From contig CAJNDS010002083.1 of assembly GCA_905221605.1 (NCBI GenBank), positions 219,001 through 283,000 on the forward strand: a stretch of DNA of 64,000 nucleotides, written 5' to 3'. A program made the translations under genes and the position numbers. The DNA is from Symbiodinium natans. Taxonomy: Eukaryota; Sar; Dinophyceae; Suessiales; Symbiodiniaceae. Position 1 is the stretch's first letter; the number at the start of each line of letters is the position of its first letter. A model generated the notes under the pieces. That model saw only the letters and a list, made by a program, of their open reading frames with translations, did not search any database and was not told the origin of the DNA. This document shows positions 53,519-64,000 of the stretch, in pieces.

Positions 53519-54966
53519 ATGGCTCGCCGCATCTTGACTAGACCACATGGACCCAGCCCGCAAACTCGAACGCCTCAAAAGCTGCCACCTTCACCTGTGA
53601 GCTTCGCCCTTACCCGCCAAAGGCCACAACACCACTAAGCACCCAGAAAACCCTAAACCTGTTAGGCCTCAAAAACCGTGAAGTCCCACGCTTTAGGCTC
53701 CAGCGCCCTCGTGCTCCTGGCCGCCCTGGCGGCGCTCTGCCTACTCCAGAGCCCCGGCCAGGAATAGGGGATGTGCGTCTACAGCCCTCAGCTGCGCATT
53801 CTTGAAGCTCAGCAGCTGAAGCTCAGGAGCGCTTTTGTCAGCCCCGGCAGCCAGAATCTGCGAGGAGAGGTGACTTGGAGACGACCGGTTCCAGTTCTTC
53901 GTCCTAAACCTAGGTCTTGAACACGCTGACTGCAACATACTGCAATCCCAAACGCTGGCCCGTGAATTCCTCTGGAACACTTTATCGCTCCTCTCCTCCC
54001 CAAGTTCCTCCCAAAGGTCTCCCAGGATGTGGCCAAGGCAGCCGCAGTGGGAGCTGTGCTGGCCACCCCCGAGGCTGCACATGCGCGGCTGCCCGAGGAG
54101 TCCTCGAGGGCTTGAAGGGGGTTTGCGGGGTTTAGGGCTTGTGGAAGAGTACCGATCGCCGTCAAACGCGGGCTTGACCTCCGGTCATCCTTGTCCTTTC
54201 TACGTAAATCTGTTGCAGTATGTTGCTTATAGCTTGTGGTCCCAATTGCAGCGCCAGGAGTTCGTGATCTTCGCCCCGATTGTGGATGTGCTCCCGGCCG
54301 CTGGCCAAGAAGCGCATTGAGCAAGCAAGCCGCAAGTCCTGCATGTAGCCTGAAGAACTGCAACAAAGAAATGCAGGGGCTCACGATTGCGACAAAGCAA
54401 GCGCCACCCGAAAGTAGCTTCTGCATTAAACCCTTTGGGATCTCTGGGGTTTAAGGCATTTTAAGGCTTGTGTTGTTCAGATCGCTGAAGATTTCAGGCT
54501 TCAGGGGTGGTAGGCCAAGCATCCACAATCGTAACCCCAAGGGTCTTTTGGCGACTGGCATAAATCCCTTTGGGCCCTCGTCCAAAAATCTCTGGCCTCC
54601 ATTAAACCAATTCAGCAAGGCCACGCCACTTATGTTCCCATGGAAGATCCCTAGAACCATGACAGATCCTGCCTGTCTTCTTCTTCCTCTTGGCCTTCCT
54701 GTGGCAGGTCTCGGCGGAATAGATTTCGGGAGCCTTTGCTTTGCACACTACTTGTGCCAAATCCTTCGCATTTGTGTCGGGGGTGATGAAAGGTCAGTAG
54801 CGCAGGAGCACTCCCCACATTTCAAGCTCCCGATCTTGAAAGGAAGATAAGCGGTCCCACTTGTGAGAGGGCATCGATTTGCCCCAACCAGGTTTGAATT
54901 TACACGGCAAACGAGAATGTCCGTGGCCTCCTGTGCAGCTCGCAGGCTGCCGTCGGCTTCCGCTGA
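53519..54966 (+). CDS. psbK: Photosystem II reaction-centre protein K, nuclear gene copy 3
   Basis: A near-identical repeat of copy 2, shifted by 2567 bp over exons 1-3 and by 2570 bp at exon 4. Exons: 53519-53528, 53697-53748, 53827-53869, 54017-54097, 54258-54296, 54666-54707 and 54946-54966. All coding exons and their GT/GC/GA donors are intact and give the same 95-residue protein as far as I can read. Introns carry most of the differences: an insertion of three bases before exon 4, deletions after exon 4, and a different stretch between exons 5 and 6. The gene should be functional. Expression of both copies cannot be told from sequence. Confidence 0.93.
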
Positions 54967-55120
54967 GCGGCTTGGCGTCGGTGACGGGGACAGAGGGACG
55001 CCCGTTTTTGCACGCCTCCCAAGAAAAAATGTGCAGCCAGGACTTCAGTAGAGCCACTTTCGAGGGCTGCTCTTTGCCCTGAACTTCAGAACCCCATAAA
55101 CCTGAAACAGGGATTGCGGG

Positions 55121-55680
55121 TTGTGGGCCCTATGACCTGAAGCCTGCAGCCCTTTGGCTCGCGCTTGCCTAAGCCTCTGCGGCACGGCCCCGGTATGCCC
55201 GAGGACGGGTGTTCCTTTTTTCTGGGGGGGAACCCTGCACGGGCCGTAGGTTTTTTTGAAAGGAGGGCGTCCTCTTTGCCTCTTAGCAGTCCTGGGAGTG
55301 ATCTTGTATCACAGAGAGATCTGGCGAGGTGCATCTCAGGTGAGCCCTTCAATATCAGGGTCCTGTAGCGGGCACCTGAAATTTGAAGGGGCCGTATTCT
55401 AAGAGCGGCCATCACCGGGAGACCTGACCATCCGGAGGTGCAAAAAAGCAAATTGTAGCAAACCGCCATGATATCTTGGGACTGCCATCCTCGAGGCAGG
55501 GGTTATGACGGTTAAGCTACTCTCCCCTTGAGGAGGGCGAAGGAGAGAAGAAGGACAGCTGCCACCAGTTCTGTGGGCCGATGCTTTGTGCAGTGCTGGC
55601 ACCGTCTGCATTGGTGAAGCCGACATGGTGTAGTAGCTGCCAAAGGGGAAGATGTGTGAATTGAAGCCCCGGGCCCTTGA
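55121..55680. other. No assignable gene
   Basis: Flank of the psbK cluster. A 225-codon open frame exists on the minus strand over 55399-56076, but its composition is unlike protein and plus-strand exon-like segments overlap it. Confidence 0.4.
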
Positions 55681-55684
55681 TGCA

Positions 55685-58600
55685 GGAGAAAGATGAGGAG
55701 GAGGAACCCGAGTTGTTTGTGGGCGACTGTGTGCGTCACATGGCTGCAGAAACATGGCTAGGTGACAAAGGTCGTAGCGAGAATGTTGGTGGTGCTTAGG
55801 CGGGGCCGCAGTCGGCCCTTCAAGGCCCTTAGGACCAGAACTTTTGCAGCAGGCAGCCTGAAAATGCAGCGGCGTATCTGTTCGAGTTAAGCGCAAACTG
55901 CCAAGCCGGGAAGATCCAGGCATATGCGGCAGCATGGCGGAGGTCAAGAAACATTTGGAGGCAGCAGATTTCGGGTTGTGGAGGCTTTCCTTGCTTTGTT
56001 GTTCATGTGCTGAAGGTGCGGGGCGTTTGGGGATGAGGTCAGCAGCTATGCTCTTGCGACTTGCAGGGTTTCTCAAGGGCTCGGAGACTCAGCAGCCGAT
56101 CTTGGCCGAGCCATCGCTCCGATATCATCTTCAAAAGAGGTCTGGCTCGCCATGATAGATGTAAGGAACCTGAAGCTCACAGTCTAGGCCCAAGCCCTAA
56201 ACCCTAAACCCTAAACCCTAAACCCTAAACCCTAAACCCTAAACCCTAAACCCCAAAACGTAAACCCTCAACCCGAAACTCTAAGCCTCTAAGAGAAGCA
56301 CGCTGTTTGGGAAGGCCGTGGACATGACCTGGGAGGGCAGCTTCATGGGAGTCCTGGGCAAGAACGGTGTGGTGAAGGCCAGACCAGCGAGATCTTCCAG
56401 GGCAGGAAGTTCAGGGGTTAAGGGGTTTAGGGTTTAGGGCTTAGGGCTTAGGGTTCAGGGCTTAGGGCTTAGGGTTTAATAGGGTTTAGGGCTTAGGGGC
56501 TTTAGGGATCTGTGGTGGGGGGGGGGGGGGGGGGGGGGGTGTGTTTGTTGATGGAGCGCTCAGTTCCTTGTGTTTTGGAAGGAATTTTGGATTGAGGGGT
56601 AAGGGCTTCTTTTTTCAGGCTAGATTTTGCACACCCAGCTCACAGCGATGGTCAAGTTGAAAAGTTTTACATTTGCAAAATGACATGCTTTACTGTAGTT
56701 TGGCCAACCATATTATGTATTGCATGTCAGACTTTTTGTTACGACAAGCATGTATTGTATATATATGTATATATCTATATCTATGTATGTTCCAATGCTG
56801 AGCTTGTTGTACTGAATTTTTCACACATGTATAGATCTAGGTTTAGAATCAATTACGTCGTTTCTCTGCAATCTCTGTCCCCTGACACGCCCCTGTGTCG
56901 CTAGAGCCGTTACCCTCGGTCGAAGGCTGTCCGTTTCCACCCTGGAGACGACAAAGCCCGACAGATTTGCGTCTGCACCTCGGGCTGTTGCGCTGCATTG
57001 AGATTTTGCCGTCTTTCCATCTCGACTTCGGGTTTGGGATTCAGGGGTGTTGGGTAGTGAGGGTGTTTAGCCCACCGCGCTGCGGACTAAGCATGCGAAC
57101 GCACGGATGAAATTTTATGGCAGATTCCAGGAAGAGTGTGCGCCGCGGTTCGGGATTTGCGTTATCAGTTTTAGGCAAGAAACACGTGTAGAGCTTCCCA
57201 TGCCGATTCATCCCTGACGTCCCTCGATTCCTCACAGCCCCAGTGGCGATCTCATTGGCTATCTAATGGTGCAGCAGTTTGTTCCCTACTCCAGATTCCA
57301 CAGCCTTTCAAAGATCCTTAGCCCCAAGCGCTTCAACCCAAGAACCACTAGCAGCACTAGCACTACCAACCTACCCAACCTTCATCCCGCACTTCAAGCA
57401 TAGAATTCTTAAGGGATTTAAGGGGGCCCTGGGATGCTCCAACGCCTTCCGTGTCCCCGGCCTCAGGTGGTGAACGTCCATGAAGGCCCGGAGCTCTCTC
57501 TGCCAGGCAGGCTGAGACGTTTTTAGGGTTGCCAGGGTTATCAGAAGCTTTAGTAATGATCCACTCCGGGAAGCCTCCATATAGCGAGGCGGCAAGGGGC
57601 GATTCGACGTTCCAACTTCCTTTCAGCCGGCCGGAAGTTGATTCGGGTTGTGGGAATGCAGGCTTCCGACCGAGGCTTCTTGGGCTCGGGGCTCTTTTTT
57701 TCGGGATTTGCTTTGCTTCTCTTGAAGAGTGTCTGTGCCAGGTGCATCGCTCACAGTTGTCGAGGACGACGAGAGCGACAAGGAAAGTGTCGACAAAGGC
57801 GAGCGCACACTGCACAGCCTATGGGCCATGGAGTCGTGTTTCGGTTATCTCGCGATCGCGCCTGAGCCCAAGGCCCTAAGCCCTTTGTTGCATCAGGCAG
57901 CGATGATGAGGAAGAGGAGGAAGAAGAGGTGGGCAGAAACAAGTTAGTGAGCAGGATCACTGCAGCCGTGCCAGAATATAAGGCTTAGCATCAAGTTGTA
58001 GACACACAGGTCCGCGCAATTGTAACATGAAGCAGGTACTAGATCTTTCTGGACTAATCTTCAGGTCTTAAAGAATCCCTTGCCCTGTGCATGGCTCACA
58101 GGAGCGAGTTCGAGTGCCTCTTCGTGTCAACATGCGAGTTGAGGATCCCCGGCCTGCAATGAGTGGAACAGGCATGGCAGAGAACGGAGTCTTTTCACAA
58201 GGTACGCCACCTCAAGTCACAATGCCTGACAAGCCAGAGAACTCAGAGACAAGTGCTATGCCCTGAGCCCCTGACATCCAAGAAGCACCTTGCAGCGTGC
58301 CCTTCAAGCTGCCAAGGGCTTTGAATTGCAAGTACCATGGGTTTGTCGGAGTTGCTTGGTTTCGGGATTTTTGATCCAGCGCCCTGCTGCACCTGCAAAG
58401 CTTGGCTCAAGCACGGTAACGCGCCTTCTCCCGCGAACGGGCGTCGAGGGCATGACGGTGAACGACACCAAAGCAGCGATTCGCAGCTTCAGGGCTTGCG
58501 TGAAGGAGCACAGTGTGGGGTTCATGGATTTTGCGAGATTGTTTGCTACTCGGCTCTCGGCTAGAGGTTGTGGTGTGATATCGAAACTGGCGCTGTTTGC

Positions 58601-61600
58601 CATTTCACAGCTGGCAGGAGAAGGGAGCATCATCTTGCGTTGGCGAGCGCAAGGCGCATGAGGTTTCTGTGATAGATAGAAAACGTCCTTCAACCCGAAA
58701 CCTTCCTCAGCCTCGCAGAGGGAATGGATCTTCCGATCTTTTCGGGTTTTCCTAGCGGAGGACATTGCTAGCTTGTTGGAGTCTGAGACCGTCAGGTGGT
58801 TGCGGAAGGCCTTGCAACCGCCGTCAAGAGCGAATGCTCGCCCTATGTGGAGGCTGCAGGGGGAAACGGGGTAGTATAATTAGGTTGAGACTGGTTGTTT
58901 GACTCTTGCTCGTGACTACCGAAGATAGGCCTGTCCTTTTCGTGTCCGACGTCGTCTGCCACTCCGGGTAAACCCAATCTGATCTTGGCAAGTTCAAGAA
59001 CCCTCAGTTGCCTAAGCCACCTGAACTCCTAAAGCCTTAGCCTGAACCCATATGCGAAAGTGCCAATTTTTTAAGGGGTCAACGGGTCAACTGTTCAACA
59101 GCTTAGCCCCTCAATGCCCCAGCAACGGCAGAGAGCTGAAGGACTTCTTCGCCTGCTTCTCACACCGCTACCAGCTGAGCTCCTGTGGTGACGCCACGGT
59201 CTCCAAGCTGCTGAAGTGCCAGGATGCAAACGGATTCGTCGGCATGTACTGTTGTGAAGGTTTTAAGGGTAATCATAAGGGGTCAGACATGCCAAGTGAG
59301 GTTACAGCAAGTTATAAGCAGAGTTAGGTTGCTTGCAACCTCAGTGACAGCTGCACATCCGCATGCAAGGGTTCAGGGTTTCCGCACTCCAAAGAGAAGC
59401 CCGCGGCCCGACAGAGTTCTTCGGTGTCTTTGGGCTGTTTTGGTCTTGAGGACCTAGGATGGCATCGAGTGTGGACTTCTCGTAGACTCATTGTAGACAC
59501 CTTCTTTGAAGCCCATAAAACCCTTCAAGACCCTTGACGTAATCTACTCTTCATCGCGTGTTTCAGCAGTAGGCAGCATCTACGGCAGTCGGCTACTGTT
59601 ATCTTGGCAGGATCAATTTGCGGGACAGCTGATGGCAGGCAAGTGAGGCGGAGACATGGACAATTTGAAAAGCAGCGGAGGGAGAGACCCTCAAGGCTCC
59701 GGAAGGCTCCGGATGTTCGGTTCAGAGTGCAGGTTTGACTCAGGGGTTGCCATCTGGGGGTCTCTGTCTCCTGCTTGAACACGATGTGCTTGGCTATGAG
59801 CCCAGGATCTGCTTAGCAACAGCTAGGGGTAGATCTGGAGCGACCTTAAGAGCGACCGCATGAAGAGTGCCTTGTTTTTTTTTTCATCAACTTGGCTCAA
59901 TTTTTGATTCCGGTTCACCTCTGCTTGTTTGAGAGCTTCATAGTTTGTTGACGCGCCTCGGGCAAAGAAAAAGGCATGATGCCCATGGTTGCACGGCCAG
60001 GACGCGCCCTGAACCCCGAAACCCCTAAGCCCCTAAACCCTGAGTCACTACATGAGCTTCCTCAATCCTCAATTCTGTGAGCTGGACTTTGCGAAGACCG
60101 AATGATTCTAGGAGGTCAGGCGAGGAGACTCGCGGTGTCGAAGCTAGTGCGCTGCGGATCGGCCAGAACCAACACTCCAGTCTTCCAACCCTTTTATACA
60201 CCCAGAACACTGACCTAGCGTTGGTATTTCAGTATCTGCAACATGGCTCTTGGTCACCCCTTAGCCCCCAAATCCTCATACTGCGCTGCTTCAGGGTTCG
60301 GTCACACGATCTTCCGCAGGATATGAAGCGGAAGAAGAAGAAGAAAGTCTGCATTGGCGCTGCTGCCTCAGAAGGAATCTTGGCGTCCCCCTCAACTGAG
60401 TCAAGCCTGGCTCAGTCAAACTCAGTCACGCTATATTCTTAGATTTTCTTCATGCATATAAGTAAAAGTAAGCAGATGAATGTTAATATACATATGAATA
60501 TGAACAAACCCAAGAAACGCACACACAGATACATACATACATAAATACATGCATACATACATACATACATACAGGCAGACAGGCAGACAGACAGACATAC
60601 ATACATACATACACACATACACACATATATATGTATATATTTATGACATATCTACAAATTTTTCGAACACATATACATATATCCGACACCCTGCCCGAGG
60701 TCATCTTGGAGCTCGGCGAGAGCGAGACGAACGTCAAGTACGAGGCGCCTTTCTGTTGGTGCCTTGACCCATGGGTGTGTCGGGAAGCTCATGGTCCTCG
60801 ATTCTGCGTGTCAGCCCGCTCTATACCTCGAAAGCTACGCCCGAGAGCCTTACCCTGTGCCAAAACTAAACTCCCCACGACTGCGCGCCAAAAAAACCTA
60901 ACCCAAAAGCACCGGAGGACGGCCGCACGAAGCGGGTTGCCAACACCCGGTTGCGCCCCCTGGAGCGTGACTTTGCCTCAGCCGACTCAGCCGTAGATGT
61001 TGTTCGGGCTGTTGGGGTTGCTATCACGAAACAAGAATTTCATAATATCAGATTTTAATAACATAACGAGATATTGGTTTCGGATTATGAAGGCCATGTG
61101 GGGTTTCTGTGCAGAGCCTCGGCTTGAAGTCTGGAGCCTTGTCCAGGTCACGCGAGACGCCACCGGCTATTCCGGCGACAGCAGCTTTAACGACAGGGGG
61201 CGGGGGTGAGGGGGGCGGTGCCAAACTTGCAGATTTCTCACCTCGCATCTCTCTCTGGCTATCGTCTCCGAACCAGGCTCCTTAGAAGCCCCAGTTCGCT
61301 GCTTGCGATGGTCAAGGCTGCCTAAGATGTCGTTCCCGCGACTCGCTGCAAGGACTTCCGCTTCACCAAGAATTGTCTCCCGACGGGGATCGAGGCATGG
61401 GAGTAGCGTGCTTTGGAAAGGCTCGTGTGTCAAGCTTACCAAGTAGTCGGCACATCATATAGAGTCCAAGGGGGTGTTGAGTGGTTGGGATGGGGGGTTG
61501 ATCTAGTTTGGGCTGCTTGGTGGTTTCTGTTTTTTAGGCTTTCAGTTTGGAGGCTTTTGGTGTCCACGGGGCTGTGTCCTAAGATGCTTGACGGAAGGTT

Positions 61601-62660
61601 GTTGGTGATGGCGCTGACTTGGAGAAGAATCGCGCAGGCGGGGCGCCACAAGCCCCCAAACCAGCTCAAGAGCCGCGGTTTCAGATGTCACCTCCAGGTC
61701 AAAGCTACCTGCTTTTGAAGAAGTGACTCTGCTGCACAACATGCTGTCGAGAGAACATACGCTGCCCCAAGCCCCAAATCCTAAGCCCTAAGCCCTAAGC
61801 CCTAAGCCCTACACCCTAAACCCTAACCCTGAACCCTAGACCCTCCAAGGAACACCTACTTGAGGGTACCACTACGGGGCCTTCGTCACGAGAAGCCCGG
61901 GCCTCCGAGCAAGCACCTGGTTTTCGGGATCCTGCTTGTCTGCACTTCACTTCATTTAGTGGCCCTCGCAGCTTCAAATTTTTTCGTGGCAGAGTAGACC
62001 ACAGTCTGCTCAGCAGGCGTGGAACATCTTTATGGACCCTATAGAGTTTAGGGCTTATTGGGGTTTTGTGTTGTGGGGTTTTAGGTCTTGTTCAGGAAGC
62101 CAGGGTTAGGGACTAGGGGTTGAGATAGTTTGGGGGGGGTTTGAGTCTCATGGTTTGTGTGGCCAGGACCCGAACTTTAAATTTCTTAAGCCTGAACAAG
62201 CCCTCAAGCCCTTGAAAAGCGCATTGCTTGGGCTCCCAGTGCTGAGGCTGCGGCCAGGCGAGCCCATCCCCCGCTACACGCTGTCCCTCGAGGCCACCCC
62301 TGTGCCGCTCTGAAGCCTGTTCGAAGTGGCTGCTGCTGTCTAATTGGCATCAGGCAGCCGGATCCGTTCAGTCTGCACACGTGGGCCTGTTCAAAACTCT
62401 ACGCATCCCAAACTCCGCAAAGTTGAACTGAAGCACACGCTTCCCCAAAGCGCACGCTCCACTGCAACAAGCTGAGCCCTGAATTGAGAAGTCCTCACAG
62501 ACATCCCCTAACAGCCCACCCAAAAATCCCACAGCCCTAGAGCCCTGAACTTAACCCCAAACCGCTCCAGCACCGTGTGCCAAACCAGGTTCGACTCGCA
62601 GACAGTCATCGGCGCCTGGGAGATTCCCCCTGGCTCGGGCCCCTGGCACCTGGAGGGTTG
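55685..62660 (+). CDS. Unidentified plus-strand multi-exon gene or genes
   Basis: Coding-like segments with AG acceptors, all on the plus strand: about 55685-55765 (EKDEEEEPELFVGDCVRHMA), 55935-55975 (AEVKKHLEAADFG), 56070-56140 (GSETQQPILAEPSLRYHLQK), 56297-56390 (LFGKAVDMTWEGSFMGVLGK), 57745-57790 (VVEDDESDKESVD), 57895-57945 (acidic SDDEEEEEEEVG), 58105-58265 (RVRVPLRVNMRVEDPRPAMS), 59120-59245 (LKDFFACFSHRYQLSSCGDA), 60680-60745 (LPEVILELGESETNVKYEA), 60910-61015 (RTKRVANTRLRPLERDFASA), 61118-61205 (LEVWSLVQVTRDATGYSGDS), 62175-62310 (LKSALLGLPVLRLRPGEPIP) and 62590-62660 (RFDSQTVIGAWEIPPGSG). I recognise no family, and the exons may belong to more than one gene. Introns contain CCCTAAA tracts, an ACAT microsatellite and a G-run. 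Confidence 0.35.
56198..56262 (-). repeat. CCCTAAA tract
   Basis: Eight near-perfect CCCTAAA units between coding-like segments. A TTTAGGG tract of opposite orientation follows at about 56426-56500. Confidence 0.9.
56416..56539 (+). repeat. TTTAGGG/GCTTAGG tract and 23-base G-run
   Basis: Degenerate TTTAGGG and GGGCTTA units at 56416-56505, then an uninterrupted run of 23 G at 56517-56539. Confidence 0.9.
60528..60650 (+). repeat. (ACAT)n/(ACAG)n microsatellite
   Basis: ATAC and GACA runs followed by ATATATGTATAT. The Met/Tyr/Cys-repeat open frames on the minus strand here are artefacts of the repeat. Confidence 0.95.
61770..61845 (-). repeat. CCCTAA(A/G) tract
   Basis: About nine degenerate units of CCCTAAG and CCCTAAA type between coding-like segments. 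Confidence 0.85.
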
Positions 62661-62875
62661 GACTTTGTGCTGAGCCCTAAAGGTCTAAGGCTTAGGATTT
62701 GCACAGGGGAGTTCGGGGTCGAGGAATTTACCGTAGGGCCTGGGGGGTCTTGAGAGGTTTCCAGCCGCTCCAGCCTTTTGGTTGGCGGCTTTTCTGGGAT
62801 GTGGAGGTCGCAGAAGTTTCTGGTCTCAGAGGTTTAAAACTTCGGAGCCATGACGTCTGCTGCCAAAGTGTGTTT

Positions 62876-62940
62876 ATATGTATATATATATATATATATA
62901 ACATATATTCAACGCGGTTAACATATATTCAACGCGGTTA
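62876..62940 (+). repeat. (TA)n run and perfect 20-bp tandem pair
   Basis: A TA run from 62876 to about 62899, then two adjacent identical 20-mers (ACATATATTCAACGCGGTTA) at 62901-62920 and 62921-62940. Confidence 0.9.
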
Positions 62941-62959
62941 AAGAGTTTTGATGCCAGTG

Positions 62960-64000
62960 ACGACGATGCGATCTCATTGTTGGACTTTCTTAGTTAGGGT
63001 CAGGCCTTGCTGCAGCGGCCTTGCCGGTCTTGACAAGCGAATCTGAAGCAAAATTTGCTGCAAATAGCCGTGTTTTCGGCATGTTCGCAACAGGCATGAA
63101 CACTTGTGCATGCTGCATCCGGGAGATGGGATGGAAGTTACGTTCATAATCCTCACAGTGGTTAACAGGTTGGTAATAAGGGAGAAGAGGATAATGGTAG
63201 ATCGAGGGTGGGTCTTTGAGGCACTTGCGACAGTGTGGCTGGTTGCAGAAACATCAAACGTGCTCCTGCAAATTTTATATCAGGCAAATACGCTGAACAT
63301 TCCACTGTTGTGGGCATGTTCGCAACTTGTGGTAGTGCGTCTTCTTCCAGACACGTCAAGCATTCTGCAGCATGTTGTATAGAGTAGCAAAAACGATGTA
63401 AATACCGGTGTTGTGTGTTTTGGGCATGGTTAGTTTTGGGCATGGTTTGCAGTAACATGGTCGTAACCCTTGCCCTGCCCCGAAGAGAAACATGCAAAAC
63501 CGGGCACGCTTTCACCCCCGCCTGCTCAAATATGGATATTCGCATGTGTATGCAGTACTAATATATTTGAATACTGCTTCTCATATTACTGCTAATGCTA
63601 CTGGTCACATGAATATCAATACCAACATTCACCATCTTTATATTCCAAACATCTATACGTCTGGATATTCAGACTGTGATCCCATTATGGGTGTCCTTAA
63701 CAGAGGGCCCAACGGAGACCATACTTTACAGAAGCCCCCCCCGGCCATATGAATACTAGTATTCATATTGATCATTTCATGTTGTCATTTGAAACAGGCC
63801 GATTGCCGATACCACGCCCGATAGCCTCAACTGTCAGGCACAGACATCATTACCATTGTCAATCTCGCCATTGTTGTTGTGTTGATGCTGCTATTGCTAC
63901 TGCTAATGTTATCTAATGTTATTGGTGTCATTTGTTTTTGTCCCGATCATAACGAGAATGATCATTATGGCGTTTTACGCTTTAGAGTCCGACGAATGTT
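62960..64000. other. No gene; palindrome in AT-rich tail
   Basis: A plus-strand frame at 63104-63382 has a hydrophobic second half (FEALATVWLVAETSNVLLQI) but no other support. From 63530 on the sequence is AT-rich with repeated TGGATATTC phrases and a perfect 22-bp palindrome at 63747-63768 (centre ACTAGT). Confidence 0.4.

Larger units (their letters stand above)
49930..55120 (+). repeat. Tandem segmental duplication of about 2.6 kb
   Basis: The segment from about 49930 (3' end of psbK-1 plus all of psbK-2) recurs from about 52550 to 55120 (psbK relic plus psbK-3). Long stretches such as 50600-51010 and 53190-53577, and 51010-51400 and 53577-53967, are almost identical. Other parts differ by indels of tens to hundreds of bases. 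Anonymous open frames on the minus strand over this region are duplicated simply because the DNA is. Confidence 0.9.

Noticed and set aside
50391-53578. Two near-identical minus-strand frames (206 and 163 codons) at 51011-50391 and 53578-53087
   Set aside because: They look conserved only because the DNA is duplicated. They run antisense through the last psbK exon and intergenic DNA and differ by frame-changing indels.
55399-56076. 225-codon minus-strand frame
   Set aside because: Pro/Ser/His-rich without domain-like pattern, and overlapped by better plus-strand exon-like segments. Kept out of the gene list.
60431-60737. Met/Tyr/Cys-repeat frames on the minus strand
   Set aside because: Translation of the ACAT microsatellite.
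1-64000. Dinoflagellate spliced-leader relics or SL RNA gene
   Set aside because: No good match to the conserved 22-base leader; the partial phrase CCATTTTGGCT near 3802 is inside the giant coding frame.

Overview
The window looks like nuclear DNA of a photosynthetic, peridinin-type dinoflagellate, probably Symbiodinium-like. Four things support this: interspersed TTTAGGG/CCCTAAA tracts inside gene territory; genes split into many tiny exons whose frames only join if GC and GA splice donors are allowed beside GT; a nuclear psbK with a multipart plastid-targeting presequence; and exons of a long coiled-coil protein family that I know from dinoflagellate gene sets. There are no bacterial operons, ribosome binding sites or CRISPR arrays.

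Layout. (1) 0.9-9.7 kb, minus strand: an LTR-bounded element inserted in a TTTAGGG tract. It has 287-bp LTRs, a primer-binding site matching the anticodon region of initiator tRNA-Met, and a polypurine tract. It carries a short first reading frame overlapping a giant one of 2412 residues with WW, S1-like, SAM-like and six CCCH zinc-finger modules, and no recognisable polymerase or integrase. (2) 10.0-11.1 kb, minus: exons of a major-facilitator transporter, cut off by repeats. (3) 14.2-15.1 kb, minus: exons of a copine/RGLG-type von Willebrand A domain. (4) 17.1-17.5 kb: TTTAGGG tracts in opposite orientations near a change of coding strand, then an unidentified plus-strand gene to 21.0 kb. 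(5) 21-31 kb: repeat-rich and partly AT-rich, with a CCHC zinc-knuckle reading frame, several minisatellites and a decayed duplicated module. (6) 31.5-32.3 kb: helical-repeat gene end.

(7) 34.4-48.4 kb, plus: one very large gene of at least 30 exons for a coiled-coil protein (DKFMCHC near the N terminus, CSWLLKNYETRK near the C terminus). One of its introns holds an unrelated uninterrupted same-strand frame of at least 591 codons, followed by a small hairpin element. (8) 48.8-55.0 kb, plus: three complete seven-exon psbK genes in tandem plus a relic of a fourth, explained by one unequal duplication of about 2.6 kb. (9) 55.7-62.7 kb, plus: a series of coding-like exons that I cannot name. The last 1.3 kb shows no gene.

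The best candidates for something undescribed are the pol-less LTR element with its giant RNA-binding protein, the nested intronic frame, and the tandem psbK cluster. Exon boundaries were worked out by eye from reading frame, splice dinucleotides and comparison between copies. They are firm for psbK-2 and psbK-3 and approximate elsewhere.
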